Below are positions 8,054-16,346 of a stretch of DNA of 64,000 nucleotides, in pieces. Both the position numbers and the translations under genes were made by a program. This DNA comes from Tessaracoccus sp. OS52 (GTDB lineage Bacteria > Actinomycetota > Actinomycetes > Propionibacteriales > Propionibacteriaceae): assembly GCF_020687685.1 (NCBI RefSeq), contig NZ_JAJEWM010000002.1:186001-250000 (forward strand), given 5' to 3'. Numbering within the stretch: the stretch's first letter is position 1; every line of letters starts with the position of its first letter. The notes beneath the pieces were generated by a model. It made no database searches and was not told the DNA's origin. It saw only the letters and a program-made list of their open reading frames with translations.

Positions 8054-9784
8054 ATGTCAAGCAAGCTGTCCACTGAACAACGCTCCGAGGCCATCGAGGC
8101 CCTGGGGACACAGGAGTTCGACGTACTTGTCATCGGCGGGGGCGTCACCGGCGCCGGGATCGCCCTTGACGCCGCAGCGCGCGGCCTGCGCACAGCTGTT
8201 GTCGAGGCACAGGACTGGGCCTCCGGCACGTCGTCGCGATCCTCCCGGCTGGTCCATGGCGGGCTCCGCTACCTGTACAACCTGGACTTCAAGCTGGTCG
8301 CCGAAGCCCTGAGCGAGCGAGGCGCCCTGCTGAGCAAGATCGCGCCGCACCTGGTGGAGGCGCAGCCGTTCCTGTGGCCGCTCAAGCAGCGGGTCATCGA
8401 GCGCGCGTACTCCGCCGTCGGCGTCGGGGTGTACGACGCTCTGGCCCTCATCGGCTCGGGTGGCAAGAAGACCGTCCCGATCCAGCGCCACCTGAGCAAG
8501 AAGGGGGCGATGGAGCACTTCCCGGACATCAAGCCATCGGCGCTCATCGGCGCGATCGAGTTCTACGACGCGCGCGTGGACGACGCCCGTCTGGTGATCA
8601 CCCTCATCCGCACGGCGGTGTCCCTGGGTGCCGTGGCTGCCAGCCGCACAAAGGTGACCGAGATCCCGCGGGGCACCGACGGCCGGGTCACCGGAGCGAA
8701 GGTCGTGGACCTGGAGTCCGGGCGCGAGCTCGAGATCCGGGCGAAGCACGTCATCAACGCCACGGGCGTCTGGACCGAGAAGACCCAGGCCATGGCCGGC
8801 GGTTCCGGTGGCCTGCGGGTGCTGGCGTCGAAGGGCATCCACATCGTGCTGCCGAGGGAACGCATCAAGGCCCGGTCCGGCATGTTCCTGCGCACCGAGA
8901 AGTCGGTGTTGTTCATCATTCCCTGGCAGCACTACTGGGTGATCGGCACCACCGACACCGCCTGGCATGAGGAGTTGCAGCACCCCGTACCCACCAGCGC
9001 GGACATCGACTACCTGCTGGAGCACGCCAACTCCGTGCTCGCCAAGCCACTCACGCGCGACGACATCATCGGCACCTACGCGGGCCTGCGTCCGCTGTTG
9101 CAGCCAGCGGTGCTGGACGAGTCGAAGTCGACGAAGGTCTCCCGCGAGCACACCGTGACCGAGGTCGCGCCCGGCATGGTCGCGATCGCCGGCGGCAAGC
9201 TGACGACCTATCGCGTGATGGCCGAGGACGCCGTCGACTTCGCGCTCGGCAAGGCAGAGGCCAAGCGCAAGCCGTCTGTGACCAAGTCACTGCCGCTGCT
9301 GGGTGCTGCCGGCTACGACGCCATGAGGAACCAGGCAGCCCACATCGGACAGAAGTACGGATTCGACGACGACCGGGTCAAGCACCTGCTGTCCCGCTAC
9401 GGTTCGGAACTCGGCGAGCTGCTGGCCGAGATCGACCGCGACCCGAAGCTCGGGGAGCCGCTGACGGCGGCACCGCAGTTCCTGCGCGCCGAGGTGCACC
9501 GAGCCTGCGCCGTCGAAGGGGCCATGCACCTGGAGGACATCTTCGTGGCCCGGGTCCGGCTGAACTCCGAGGCCCGCGACAGGGGCGGGTCCGCCGTCGA
9601 TGAGGTGGCCGACATCGCAGCTGACGTGCTCGGCTGGGACGAGGCTCGCAAGCAGGCGGAAAAGGATCAGTACCGGGCAAGGATCGCGGCCGAGCTGGCG
9701 GCCGAGGAGGAGGCCACCGACGAGGCGGCCGCGGCCGCGCGCCTGCAGGCACCAGAGGTCGTCGAGGGCGGCTCCCTGGACTGA
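8054..9784 (+). CDS. glpD: Aerobic glycerol-3-phosphate dehydrogenase
   Basis: 576 residues. It oxidises sn-glycerol-3-phosphate to dihydroxyacetone phosphate and passes electrons to the quinone pool at the membrane face. Visible are the FAD-binding GGGVTGAGIALDAAARG near the N-terminus, the GlpD signature SSRSSRLVHGGLRYL, and a core motif WTEKTQAM. IIPWQHYWVIGTTDT and GGKLTTYRVMAEDAVD complete the FAD domain, and a C-terminal accessory domain follows. The ATG is preceded by GAAGGAGAACGC; the upstream in-frame extension is not homologous. A strong hairpin follows the stop, so it is probably monocistronic. Confidence 0.93.
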   Translation: MSSKLSTEQRSEAIEALGTQEFDVLVIGGGVTGAGIALDAAARGLRTAVVEAQDWASGTSSRSSRLVHGGLRYLYNLDFKLVAEALSERGALLSKIAPHLVEAQPFLWPLKQRVIERAYSAVGVGVYDALALIGSGGKKTVPIQRHLSKKGAMEHFPDIKPSALIGAIEFYDARVDDARLVITLIRTAVSLGAVAASRTKVTEIPRGTDGRVTGAKVVDLESGRELEIRAKHVINATGVWTEKTQAMAGGSGGLRVLASKGIHIVLPRERIKARSGMFLRTEKSVLFIIPWQHYWVIGTTDTAWHEELQHPVPTSADIDYLLEHANSVLAKPLTRDDIIGTYAGLRPLLQPAVLDESKSTKVSREHTVTEVAPGMVAIAGGKLTTYRVMAEDAVDFALGKAEAKRKPSVTKSLPLLGAAGYDAMRNQAAHIGQKYGFDDDRVKHLLSRYGSELGELLAEIDRDPKLGEPLTAAPQFLRAEVHRACAVEGAMHLEDIFVARVRLNSEARDRGGSAVDEVADIAADVLGWDEARKQAEKDQYRARIAAELAAEEEATDEAAAAARLQAPEVVEGGSLD

Positions 9785-9800
9785 AGACACCGACGACGAC

Positions 9801-9828
9801 GGCCCCTGCACCTCCCGGTGCAGGGGCC
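9801..9828 (+). terminator. Hairpin terminator after glpD
   Basis: GGCCCCTGCAC and GTGCAGGGGCC form an 11-bp perfect stem with a 6-base loop, 17 bases after the glpD stop. A short T-containing stretch follows (GTTCGGTT). Confidence 0.75.
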
Positions 9829-9884
9829 GTTCGGTTCCCGGCCACGGCGTGCGGGGCGCCAGCCGGCTGACGGTCTGTGACCGC

Positions 9885-10235
9885 TCAGCTGTCGCGCGGG
9901 ATCTCCTCGACGATGCTGGTCCCCTTTCCATCGCGAGACTCCCACTCCCAGGTCTCATGGAGGCGGAGCCGGCCATCGGGCAGTTCCTCGACGCGGGTGA
10001 CGCAGTGGCCCGTGGAGGTGATGCCTTGGGTGTTCAGGTGCGCGTAGCGGAAGTCGAGCTGGTCGCCGTCGCGGGTGCCGACCAGGAATCCTCGCACCAC
10101 GTCGCCGCCCGCGTAGTCGGCGTGCACGACGGCGCTTCTCTCGGTGTACCGGAAGCGGGTGCTGGAACCGACCTCGCCGTCGTCGTTCACGACGGCGGTG
10201 AACACGCGTCCGTCAAGGGAGGGGAGGGTTCTCAT
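9885..10235 (-). CDS. Small protein of the family often labelled n-acetylglutamate synthase
   Basis: 116 residues, beginning MRTLPSLDGRVFTAVVND. It resembles short bacterial proteins commonly annotated n-acetylglutamate synthase, a label with no biochemical support that I know of. It is rich in beta strand, with repeated short segments (STRFRYTERSAVVHADYAGGDVVRGFLVG, LDFRYAHLN), suggesting a small beta-barrel (lipocalin-like) fold. The start is set by GGAG seven bases upstream; an 18-codon extension is possible but unlikely. No operon partner. Function unknown. Confidence 0.65.
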   Translation of the reverse strand: MRTLPSLDGRVFTAVVNDDGEVGSSTRFRYTERSAVVHADYAGGDVVRGFLVGTRDGDQLDFRYAHLNTQGITSTGHCVTRVEELPDGRLRLHETWEWESRDGKGTSIVEEIPRDS

Positions 10236-10294
10236 CGGCTGCTCCAATCGGGGTCGGATGGAGCACATGTTGCCAGTTCCCCGAGGCAAGAGAA

Positions 10295-10327
10295 CAGCCA
10301 GGTCACGCGGGGGGCGTGACCTGGCTG
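10295..10327 (-). terminator. Hairpin terminator after the beta-helix gene
   Basis: CAGCCAGGTCACGC and its complement at 10314-10327 form a 14-bp stem around a G5 loop. On the minus strand it is followed by TTCTCTTG. It lies 34 bases past the stop of the minus-strand gene at 10361. Confidence 0.7.
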
Positions 10328-10360
10328 CTCTTGTGGTTTCAACCAGTGCTTACTGCTGCA

Positions 10361-12661
10361 TCAGTTGAGGTACTTCGCGAAGTAGTCGCGGATCTGCTGC
10401 TCCTGGGCGGCGGTCAGCTTGCCGGTGTCCGGGTGGACGCTGAACGTGGGAGCCGCGTCGTAGAAGTCCTCCGTGAGGCCGCCTACGGTCACGCACTCGT
10501 CACCATCGCAGGAGGCGACGAGCTCGACCGGCAGGAACCGGCTCTTTGAGTCGCTGATGCGCTCCTGGTAGAACTCTGCCTCGTTCGACGCGTCGTCCTT
10601 GTATACGCGGTGCGCCTTGAGGAGCTTGTCACCGTAGGTGTCGTAGATGTTCACCTTGTAGTCCGCGACGGTGGCCGTGGAGCCTGCATTGGTCGGTGCA
10701 GACGTGGTCGGAGTCGGGGACGGGGTCGGGGACGAAGTCGCCGTCGGGGACGAGGTCGCCGTCGGGGACGAGGACGCCGTCGGGGACGAGGTCGCCGTCG
10801 GGGACGAGGACGCCGTCGGGGACGAGGACGCCGTCGGGGACGAGGACGCCGTCGGGGACGAGGTGGGATCGATCGGCTGGGGGACCAAGCTCTCGTGCGT
10901 CTGCGGGCCGTTCTTCGGCTGCCCGCCTTCGACGCCCTCGATCACCGGCTGCCAGTAGTTCCAGGCCTCGTCACCGACGGTGTCCTTGATCCAGGTGGCC
11001 GGCGCACTGCCGCCCTTCTGGGTGAAGCCGGCCATGACCTGCTGGTAGTCGTCCTCGGCGCCGTCGGGAACGGTGTCGACTCCGGGCACGTTCCCGTAGA
11101 TCTTGTTGCCGGAGACGGTGCGGTTGACCATCTGCTGGGAGACGCCGTCCTTGTTCGGGTTGAGGTACCAGGATGCGGTGGTGGCCTCGTTGAACCAGGT
11201 GTTGCCCGACAGGGTGTAGGTCTGGCCCTTTGTGAAGGTGGGCGCTTCGCGCAGGAAGGTTTCCCAGATGAGCTGCGGGTAGCCGTTGGCCTCCTTGCGG
11301 TCAGGGTTGGTGAAGTCGAACTCGAGGTGGTCGTACTCCTTCTCCGGGACCGGCTTGGTCCACAGGGCGTTGTTGAGGATCTTTACGCCCTCGAAGGAGT
11401 AGTTGATGTTCAGGATGCGACCCTTGCCGCCGATGTCGATGTTGTTGCGCAGGATGATGCCGTCATCGTCGTCGCGGGTGCAGATGGTCACCAGGCCGTA
11501 GTGGTTGTCGTGGCTGTAGTTGTACTGCCACACCGTGTTGGGGCTGTCGAGGTCGGGGTCGAACGCGGCGCCGTCCTTCCACGCGGGGTCTGGATCTCCG
11601 CTGGCAGGCTGCGTCGGGTTGTCGGGGTCCCTGGTCACGTTGGACAGGTTGTGCGAGACCTCGTTGTACTGGATGGTGGCGCCATCCACGTAGGACGTGA
11701 ACACCGAGTTGCCGGCGCCGATGTCCGCGGAGATCTCCGAGATGCGGTTGTGTTCGAACACGCCGCCCTCCATCATGCGCAGGATGGCGGCGTTCTTGCC
11801 GGTGCGCAGGATCTCGTTGTTGCGGATGACGACGTTGGTGAACTTCACCTGGTCCCAGGTCTGTCCCGTCGCCTGCGTGCCGTCCGAACCGGGATCCACC
11901 TTGGCGTCGCGGATGCCCTCGAGCCAGAGGCCGGTCTGGTCGACGTCGTGGATGCGGGTGTTGGTCACCCGGATGTCGTCGAAGCGCCCGGGGGCGCCGG
12001 TGTCGCCAAGGGTCTTGGAGATGACGAAGCCCAGGCCACCGTTCTTCTTGCCAAGGTTGCCGTCACCCTTGTAGTCGAGGAAGCCCCAGACGTCGTGGAT
12101 GTAGAGGTTGTCGAAGTGGATGTGCTCGTAGACCCCATCCTGACCCTCCGTGGCGCGGTTGACCAGGACGTCGACGCCCTGGCGGTACGCGCGGGTCTCC
12201 TCGGAACGGACCGGGACGTCGTTGGTGACTTCGAGGTCCGAGATCTCGTAGCCCTCGACGTTCAGGAGCTGGATGGTTGCACCACCCTTGTACTTGTTGG
12301 TTGCCGTGTCGATATCCAGGTTGATGCCCCGGATGTGCGGGCGGGTGCCCTCGCCGTAGAAGTTGATCTTGATCGGGTTCGCCGCAGTTCCGGACTCTTC
12401 GAGCTTGATGTTGCCGTCGAAGGTCTGGCCCGCCTTGAACTTGACCGTGTCGCCGGGCTGCAGCACCAGGGCGGTGACCGCTGCCGTGGACTTCAGTGGA
12501 GCGGACTCCGAGGTGCCGGGGTTGGTGTCGTTGCCGGCAACGGCGTCGACGTAGTACGTCGTCCCCACTGCGGTTGCTTGCTGGGCCCCGATTAGGGAGA
12601 GGCCAGCAAGGAGCGCGACGCCGGTGAAAGCGGCTAGGCTCCTCTTTGGATTTCGGTTCAC
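10361..12661 (-). CDS. Secreted right-handed beta-helix repeat protein
   Basis: 766 residues from a GTG start with AGGAAAGAG upstream; a longer frame to 12766 is less likely because the signal peptide begins right after this GTG (VNRNPKRSLAAFTGVALLAG, predicted cleavage after ATA). The mature part begins YYVDAVAGNDTNPGTSESAP, the typical opening of pectate-lyase-like beta-helix proteins with DUF1565/NosD-type repeats. Repeated helix rungs follow (VIRNNEILRTGKNAAIL, ATIQYNEVSHN, WQYNYSHDNHYGLVTI). A linker of SPTASS/SPTATS hexapeptides joins a C-terminal domain of about 95 residues with one cysteine pair (SCDGDEC). No sorting signal is seen, so it is probably released. It may bind or cleave a polysaccharide; catalytic residues cannot be assigned. 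Its promoter shares a motif with the pilus locus. Confidence 0.8.
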   Translation of the reverse strand: MNRNPKRSLAAFTGVALLAGLSLIGAQQATAVGTTYYVDAVAGNDTNPGTSESAPLKSTAAVTALVLQPGDTVKFKAGQTFDGNIKLEESGTAANPIKINFYGEGTRPHIRGINLDIDTATNKYKGGATIQLLNVEGYEISDLEVTNDVPVRSEETRAYRQGVDVLVNRATEGQDGVYEHIHFDNLYIHDVWGFLDYKGDGNLGKKNGGLGFVISKTLGDTGAPGRFDDIRVTNTRIHDVDQTGLWLEGIRDAKVDPGSDGTQATGQTWDQVKFTNVVIRNNEILRTGKNAAILRMMEGGVFEHNRISEISADIGAGNSVFTSYVDGATIQYNEVSHNLSNVTRDPDNPTQPASGDPDPAWKDGAAFDPDLDSPNTVWQYNYSHDNHYGLVTICTRDDDDGIILRNNIDIGGKGRILNINYSFEGVKILNNALWTKPVPEKEYDHLEFDFTNPDRKEANGYPQLIWETFLREAPTFTKGQTYTLSGNTWFNEATTASWYLNPNKDGVSQQMVNRTVSGNKIYGNVPGVDTVPDGAEDDYQQVMAGFTQKGGSAPATWIKDTVGDEAWNYWQPVIEGVEGGQPKNGPQTHESLVPQPIDPTSSPTASSSPTASSSPTASSSPTATSSPTASSSPTATSSPTATSSPTPSPTPTTSAPTNAGSTATVADYKVNIYDTYGDKLLKAHRVYKDDASNEAEFYQERISDSKSRFLPVELVASCDGDECVTVGGLTEDFYDAAPTFSVHPDTGKLTAAQEQQIRDYFAKYLN
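10705..10866 (-). repeat. In-frame 18-base tandem repeat coding for SPTA(S/T)S
   Basis: About eight near-identical 18-base units (GTCGGGGACGAGG(T/A)CGCC on the plus strand) encode a Ser-Pro-Thr-Ala linker in the beta-helix protein. Unit length is a multiple of three, so copy number can change without a frameshift. Confidence 0.9.
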
Positions 12662-12755
12662 TGTGTCTCTTTCCTGTCGGGAGGCACCACCCACTTGGCA
12701 ACGCCTCGCTGCGATCCGTGGGACTGAAACTAAGCGCCGTCGTGCGCCTTCAGAC

Positions 12756-12840
12756 ACAAGTTGCACTAAATTGCCTCCGGGACAAGATCCGCACCAAAGA
12801 GGTGTTTGCCCTTGTCAGAGCAGTGCAACTTGGCTCTGAC
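12756..12840. promoter_or_regulatory. Nested inverted repeats upstream of the beta-helix gene
   Basis: AAGTTGCACT at 12758-12767 is matched by its exact complement AGTGCAACTT at 12822-12831. GTCAGAGC (12814-12821) and GCTCTGAC (12833-12840) flank the second copy. The region lies 97-180 bp upstream of the GTG start. AAGTTGCAC also occurs between the pilus tip gene and the LuxR gene at 20032-20040. Confidence 0.5.
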
Positions 12841-12863
12841 AACGATAAATGTTTCAGACATGA

Positions 12864-12896
12864 GCAAGCCCCCAACCCGCTCGGGTGGGGGCTTGC
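12864..12896 (-). terminator. Hairpin terminator after hsp20
   Basis: GCAAGCCCCCA and TGGGGGCTTGC form an 11-bp stem, extended by three further G-C pairs around one unpaired base. It is 14 bases past the hsp20 stop, and the minus-strand flank is TCATGTCTG. Confidence 0.7.
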
Positions 12897-12909
12897 CAGC
12901 GTCGGTGAC

Positions 12910-13386
12910 TCAGCTCGCCTGAGCCTGTTCCTGGGGCTCCTCGGAGGACTCGCCCTCGATGACGTCGGACTCGATCGCCCGGTTTCCGCCGGTGTGCTGG
13001 ACGGAGATCTTGCGAGGCTTGGAGTCCTCGGCCACCGGGATGGTGACCTTCAGCACGCCGTCGCTGTAGTCGGCCGCGATCCCTGCGGGATCGACGCCGC
13101 GGCCCAGCGCGAGCTGGCGGGCGACGGTGCCGGAGGCGCGCTCGCGCACCAGCCACTGGCCTTCCTGGCGGGTGTCCTCGCTCCTGCGTTCGGCCCTGAC
13201 CGTCAGCGTGCGGTCGTCGATGTCGATGTCGATCGACTGCGGGTCCACACCGGGCAGGTCGAATTCGGCGACGAAGTGGTCGCCCGAGCGGTACAGGTCC
13301 ATTGCCAGACCCGGCTGGGTGGTGCTGCGTGCCACCTCACCGAAGAGGCGCTCCATGTCCCGGAACGGATCGAAACTGCGTGCCAT
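12910..13386 (-). CDS. Hsp20/alpha-crystallin family small heat-shock protein
   Basis: 158 residues with an alpha-crystallin domain at about 30-130 (MDLYRSGDHFVAEFDLPGVDPQSIDID, TLTVRAERR, SDGVLKVTIPV, the last holding the conserved GVLxxxxP strand). Small heat-shock proteins hold unfolding proteins for refolding by DnaK/ClpB. The tail is acidic and Gln-rich. GAAAGGAGCAAC precedes the ATG; the 85-residue upstream extension in the same frame is spurious. A HAIR operator lies in its leader region, so HspR repression is expected. Confidence 0.92.
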   Translation of the reverse strand: MARSFDPFRDMERLFGEVARSTTQPGLAMDLYRSGDHFVAEFDLPGVDPQSIDIDIDDRTLTVRAERRSEDTRQEGQWLVRERASGTVARQLALGRGVDPAGIAADYSDGVLKVTIPVAEDSKPRKISVQHTGGNRAIESDVIEGESSEEPQEQAQAS

Positions 13387-13420
13387 GATGTTGCTCCTTT
13401 CGTGGGTTTTGAGTGGCGTT

Positions 13421-13459
13421 CTTGAGTTGTTCGTACAACTTGAGTGCCTTCGACTCAAG
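13421..13459. promoter_or_regulatory. HspR-type HAIR operator of hsp20
   Basis: CTTGAGT-N7-ACTCAAG at 13439-13459 is an exact match to the HAIR consensus recognised by HspR in actinobacteria. A further CTTGAGT half-site lies at 13421-13427, so two binding registers are possible. Confidence 0.88.
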
Positions 13460-13502
13460 TTTAGTACGGGGCGACGAGGAGTCAAGATTGCCGAAAGGAA
13501 AA

Positions 13503-14471
13503 TCAGTTTTCTTGCGGCGTCGCATGGTCCGTGGAGACCAGCGCGCGCCGCGGCGTCGTCGGCGGCTTGCGTTTGCGGCCGCCCAGGATCACGTAGAGCA
13601 GGGCCAGGAGGCAGCCTGCGGCGCCCCACACCATCCACCACTGGAAGCCGAGCGCTTCGGCGACCACCTCATCCGGCACAGGCTCGGCCGGGGTGGGGAT
13701 CCGCTCCCCGGTCACCACGAGGCGGTGGCTGTTGATGGCGATGGGTGTGCAGGTGATGAGAGAGACGAGGTCGCGACCGGGCTGGACCACGAGCAGTTCT
13801 GTCTCGTTGGGCTCGATGATCTGGATGTCGGAGATCCGGTAGTTGAGCGTCTCCCCATAGGTCTGCAGCTCGAACTCGTCGCCCAGGTCCAGCTCGCGCA
13901 GGTCGGTGAACATGATCGCTTCCGCGAGGCCGGCGTGCCCAGTGAGGACCGAGTGGGTGGACTCACCCCCCACCGGAAGGGAGGTCCCGTAGAGGTGGCC
14001 GACGCCGGCCAGGAGGACGGCCTCGCTCGTCCCGTGGTAGATGGGCAGGTCCACCTCGATCTTCGGGATCTTGATCCGCGACATCACACCGGAGGGGACG
14101 TCCCTGAGCATCGAGAGGTAGGTGCCGTACTCCTGCGAGTCGGGCGGGGCCAGGAGCCCTGTCTCCGGGTCGTAGGCGGCGCCGGCGGCGACAGTGACGT
14201 TGTAGTCCGCGGCCCTCCGCAGTGCGGCGAGCCGGCTCTCCTCGGCGAGGTCATTGACCTCGACGTGGTAGGTGTCAGTCAGTTGGGACTGGATGACGGC
14301 GGCGTTCCAGCTGGCGACCGACGGGTACAGGGCCATGCCCAGGCCGAGGAGGCCGATGACCGCGAGCACTGTCCGGGAGGTCAGCCCGTTGCCCCGTGGG
14401 CTCCGCGCCTGCGCGGGCCCAGGCTCGGGCATTGCGTGGCGGCCACGCCCGGAGGCGGCGCCATGGGTCAT
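13503..14471 (-). CDS. Class C (pilin-polymerising) sortase
   Basis: 322 residues. A transpeptidase that joins LPXTG pilin subunits through a pilin lysine. It has an N-terminal membrane segment (about 33-50), a catalytic domain with His179 (VLTGHAGL), Cys241 (SLITCTPI) and Arg250 (SHRLVVTGER), and a C-terminal membrane segment (WWMVWGAAGCLLALLYVILGG) typical of class C enzymes. Residues 100-120 (DPETGLLAPPDSQEYGTY) are where the class C lid lies, but no clear DPF/W/Y lid motif is seen. The start is fixed by an ATGA overlap with the preceding 55-residue gene; longer frames are spurious. Confidence 0.92.
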   Translation of the reverse strand: MTHGAASGRGRHAMPEPGPAQARSPRGNGLTSRTVLAVIGLLGLGMALYPSVASWNAAVIQSQLTDTYHVEVNDLAEESRLAALRRAADYNVTVAAGAAYDPETGLLAPPDSQEYGTYLSMLRDVPSGVMSRIKIPKIEVDLPIYHGTSEAVLLAGVGHLYGTSLPVGGESTHSVLTGHAGLAEAIMFTDLRELDLGDEFELQTYGETLNYRISDIQIIEPNETELLVVQPGRDLVSLITCTPIAINSHRLVVTGERIPTPAEPVPDEVVAEALGFQWWMVWGAAGCLLALLYVILGGRKRKPPTTPRRALVSTDHATPQEN

Positions 14472-14635
14472 TTCTTGAAGCGCCCGTAGAGGAGGATCCC
14501 CAGCACCCCGGCCAGCAGCAGGCCACCGATGACCCAGTAGAACAAGGCAGGTGTGCCCGAGAACTCGACGTCCTCCAAGGGTGGCGGCGGAGGAGTGGCG
14601 GGAACCAGCCACAACGCCAGAATCATGTTCAGCAC
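14468..14635 (-). CDS. 55-residue membrane protein in the sortase operon
   Basis: GTG start seven bases after AGGAGG. The protein begins with a short hydrophobic segment (LNMILALWLVPAT) and a Pro5 run. An acidic patch (LEDVEF) and a strong membrane helix (about 31-50, LFYWVIGGLLLAGVLGILLY) follow, and it ends GRFKK. Its TGA overlaps the sortase ATG (ATGA), showing translational coupling. The ending resembles an LPXTG anchor helix without the LPXTG motif. I know no function for it. A role in membrane retention or sortase assembly is a guess from position. Confidence 0.65.
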   Translation of the reverse strand: MLNMILALWLVPATPPPPPLEDVEFSGTPALFYWVIGGLLLAGVLGILLYGRFKK

Positions 14636-14669
14636 AAATCGGCCTCCTGTCTTGTGGTTGTGATGAGAG

Positions 14670-14701
14670 CTGGGGCGCGGACCGATTGGTCCGCGCCCCA
14701 G
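14670..14701 (-). terminator. Hairpin between pilin and sortase genes
   Basis: CTGGGGCGCGGACC pairs perfectly with 14688-14701 around a GATT loop (14 bp). No T-run follows on the minus strand. It may reduce read-through, keeping sortase below pilin, or protect the pilin mRNA 3' end. Confidence 0.6.
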
Positions 14702-14753
14702 TCTCCAGCACGTCAGGTCAGGTTATGCCCTCGGCCCGGCTGACGTGGGTTCA

Positions 14754-16241
14754 TCAGGCAGTCGCACGTGAACGACGCGAGCGCATGCCCAGGACCACGG
14801 CGACGAGCACCAGGCCCAGGCCACCGACGCTGAATGCGACGGTGCCAGCTCCACCGGTCTGGGGGAGCAGCGGGCGGTCCTGCTTCACGTTGTCGATGAC
14901 CACGTCGACGGCGGTCTCGATGCTGCTCGTGACGACGGTGACCAACCGAGGGGCCGCGTCGAGGACGTAGCCGGCAGGTGCCTTGGTCTCCACGAGCCAG
15001 TAGTCCTGGGTGTTGTCCTGGCCGGTGACCAGACCGGGGATGACGACGCTTCCCAGGTCGGCCGGGTTGTCGTCGTTGGTGACGAACGTGTTCGTCGAGC
15101 CGTCCACGAGCCCCGCCGTGCCGGTCGGGAACTCGATGGGCGTGGCGCCGGGGTTGGTGGCGGGATCGACCGAGTACACCTGGAACTCCGCTCCGGAGAT
15201 CCGGGCCAGGCTGTCCTGGTCCTGCTTGATGATCTGGATCGCGCCCCAGTTGGTGAGCGGCTCGTTGGACAAGGTCACCGCAGCAACTGCACCGGCAGCG
15301 CTGCCGAGCGCCGACTGCGTGATGGAGTTGGGGATCATGCCGTCGTCGATGGTCGTGATGGTGGTCTCCACGACGAGCGCAAGCTCGGCGCCGGGGGTGG
15401 CGTTGACAGTGCTCAGACCCGGGGCCAGAAGCGTGATGACCACTTCCTGTCCGGTGACGGTGACCGAGTAGTCGGTGCCCTCAACGAGTGCGACGCCGTT
15501 GTAGGTGACTCCGCTGATTCCGGTGTAGGCCAACCGGGGATCGAGGACGTCGGTGAGGGTGTAGGCGGACAGGAGCTCGTCGCCCGGGTAGACCGGCGGG
15601 GTTGCCGTGACCGGCCAGGAGACTGCCGAGCCGAGGCCGGAGGCCAATGTCTCGTTGACGGCCATGACCAGCTGCGTCACGACGTTCTTGGGGTAGGTGT
15701 GGATGTCGTAGGTCCAGACGTCGTTGATGCTGGTCGGGATGACGACGATCCAAGGGGCAGCCTGAGAGGTGATGGTGACCGGTTCGCCGTTCACGTTCGC
15801 GTTCGCGACGCTGGTCTCCTCGACGATGTAGACGCCCACCGGCAGGGGTGTGAAGGCCGCAGCGCCGGTCACGTCGGTGGTGCCCGTTGCGGGGGTGCCG
15901 AGGGTTTCGGTGGCCTTGGCGTCGGCGACGGTGAGGGTGGCGAGCTGGTCCCACTCGGCGGGGTCGGAGAGGTCGATGCTGGTGATCTGGGTGACGGTGA
16001 AGTCAACCCCTGCGATCGGCTCGGACCCGGAAGGGATGGTGATCTGCTCACCGGTGCCCTCTGCGCCGGGGGTGGCGGGCTGGGTGAGCTTGTGGACGGT
16101 GATTGACCCGTCTTCTGTGAAGTCGACGTCGCCGGGTGCTGCGTGGGCAATGGATGCACCACCGGCAAGGCCGAGACCAGCCAGGGTGAGGGCCCCGGCT
16201 GCCGCCGCGACGCGGCGAAGTGCCTTGGTTCGGATTGACAC
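14754..16241 (-). CDS. LPXTG-anchored major (backbone) pilin, SpaH/EbpB type
   Basis: 495 residues. A signal peptide ends near AHAAPG (residue 35). The pilin motif lysine lies in DIHTYPKN (Lys185), the E-box in YWLVETKAPAGY, and the sorting signal is LPQTG (459-463) followed by a hydrophobic helix and RSRRSRATA. The layout N1/N2 domain - TYPKN - Ig-like SpaA domains - E-box - LPXTG is the standard backbone subunit of sortase-assembled pili: Lys185 would be joined to the threonine of the next LPQTG by the downstream sortase. Intramolecular isopeptide bonds are likely. It lies between the tip adhesin and the sortase. Confidence 0.93.
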   Translation of the reverse strand: MSIRTKALRRVAAAAGALTLAGLGLAGGASIAHAAPGDVDFTEDGSITVHKLTQPATPGAEGTGEQITIPSGSEPIAGVDFTVTQITSIDLSDPAEWDQLATLTVADAKATETLGTPATGTTDVTGAAAFTPLPVGVYIVEETSVANANVNGEPVTITSQAAPWIVVIPTSINDVWTYDIHTYPKNVVTQLVMAVNETLASGLGSAVSWPVTATPPVYPGDELLSAYTLTDVLDPRLAYTGISGVTYNGVALVEGTDYSVTVTGQEVVITLLAPGLSTVNATPGAELALVVETTITTIDDGMIPNSITQSALGSAAGAVAAVTLSNEPLTNWGAIQIIKQDQDSLARISGAEFQVYSVDPATNPGATPIEFPTGTAGLVDGSTNTFVTNDDNPADLGSVVIPGLVTGQDNTQDYWLVETKAPAGYVLDAAPRLVTVVTSSIETAVDVVIDNVKQDRPLLPQTGGAGTVAFSVGGLGLVLVAVVLGMRSRRSRATA

Positions 16242-16346
16242 GATTTTCCTTTCTTGTTGCTCCGGTGGCTCCGGAACTGGTTCTTGGGGGGTTGGGACAG
16301 CCGGGCCGCTGGGAGCGGGTGGAGCCGTCGGGGTGGGGATGATGGG

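Noticed and set aside
10610-12595. 661-codon plus-strand frame
   Set aside because: It is antisense to the beta-helix gene and shows only reversed low-complexity composition; the minus-strand product has a signal peptide and family motifs.
12910-13641. Longer Hsp20 start at 13641
   Set aside because: It would read through the HAIR operator and promoter; ATG 13386 has a strong ribosome site.
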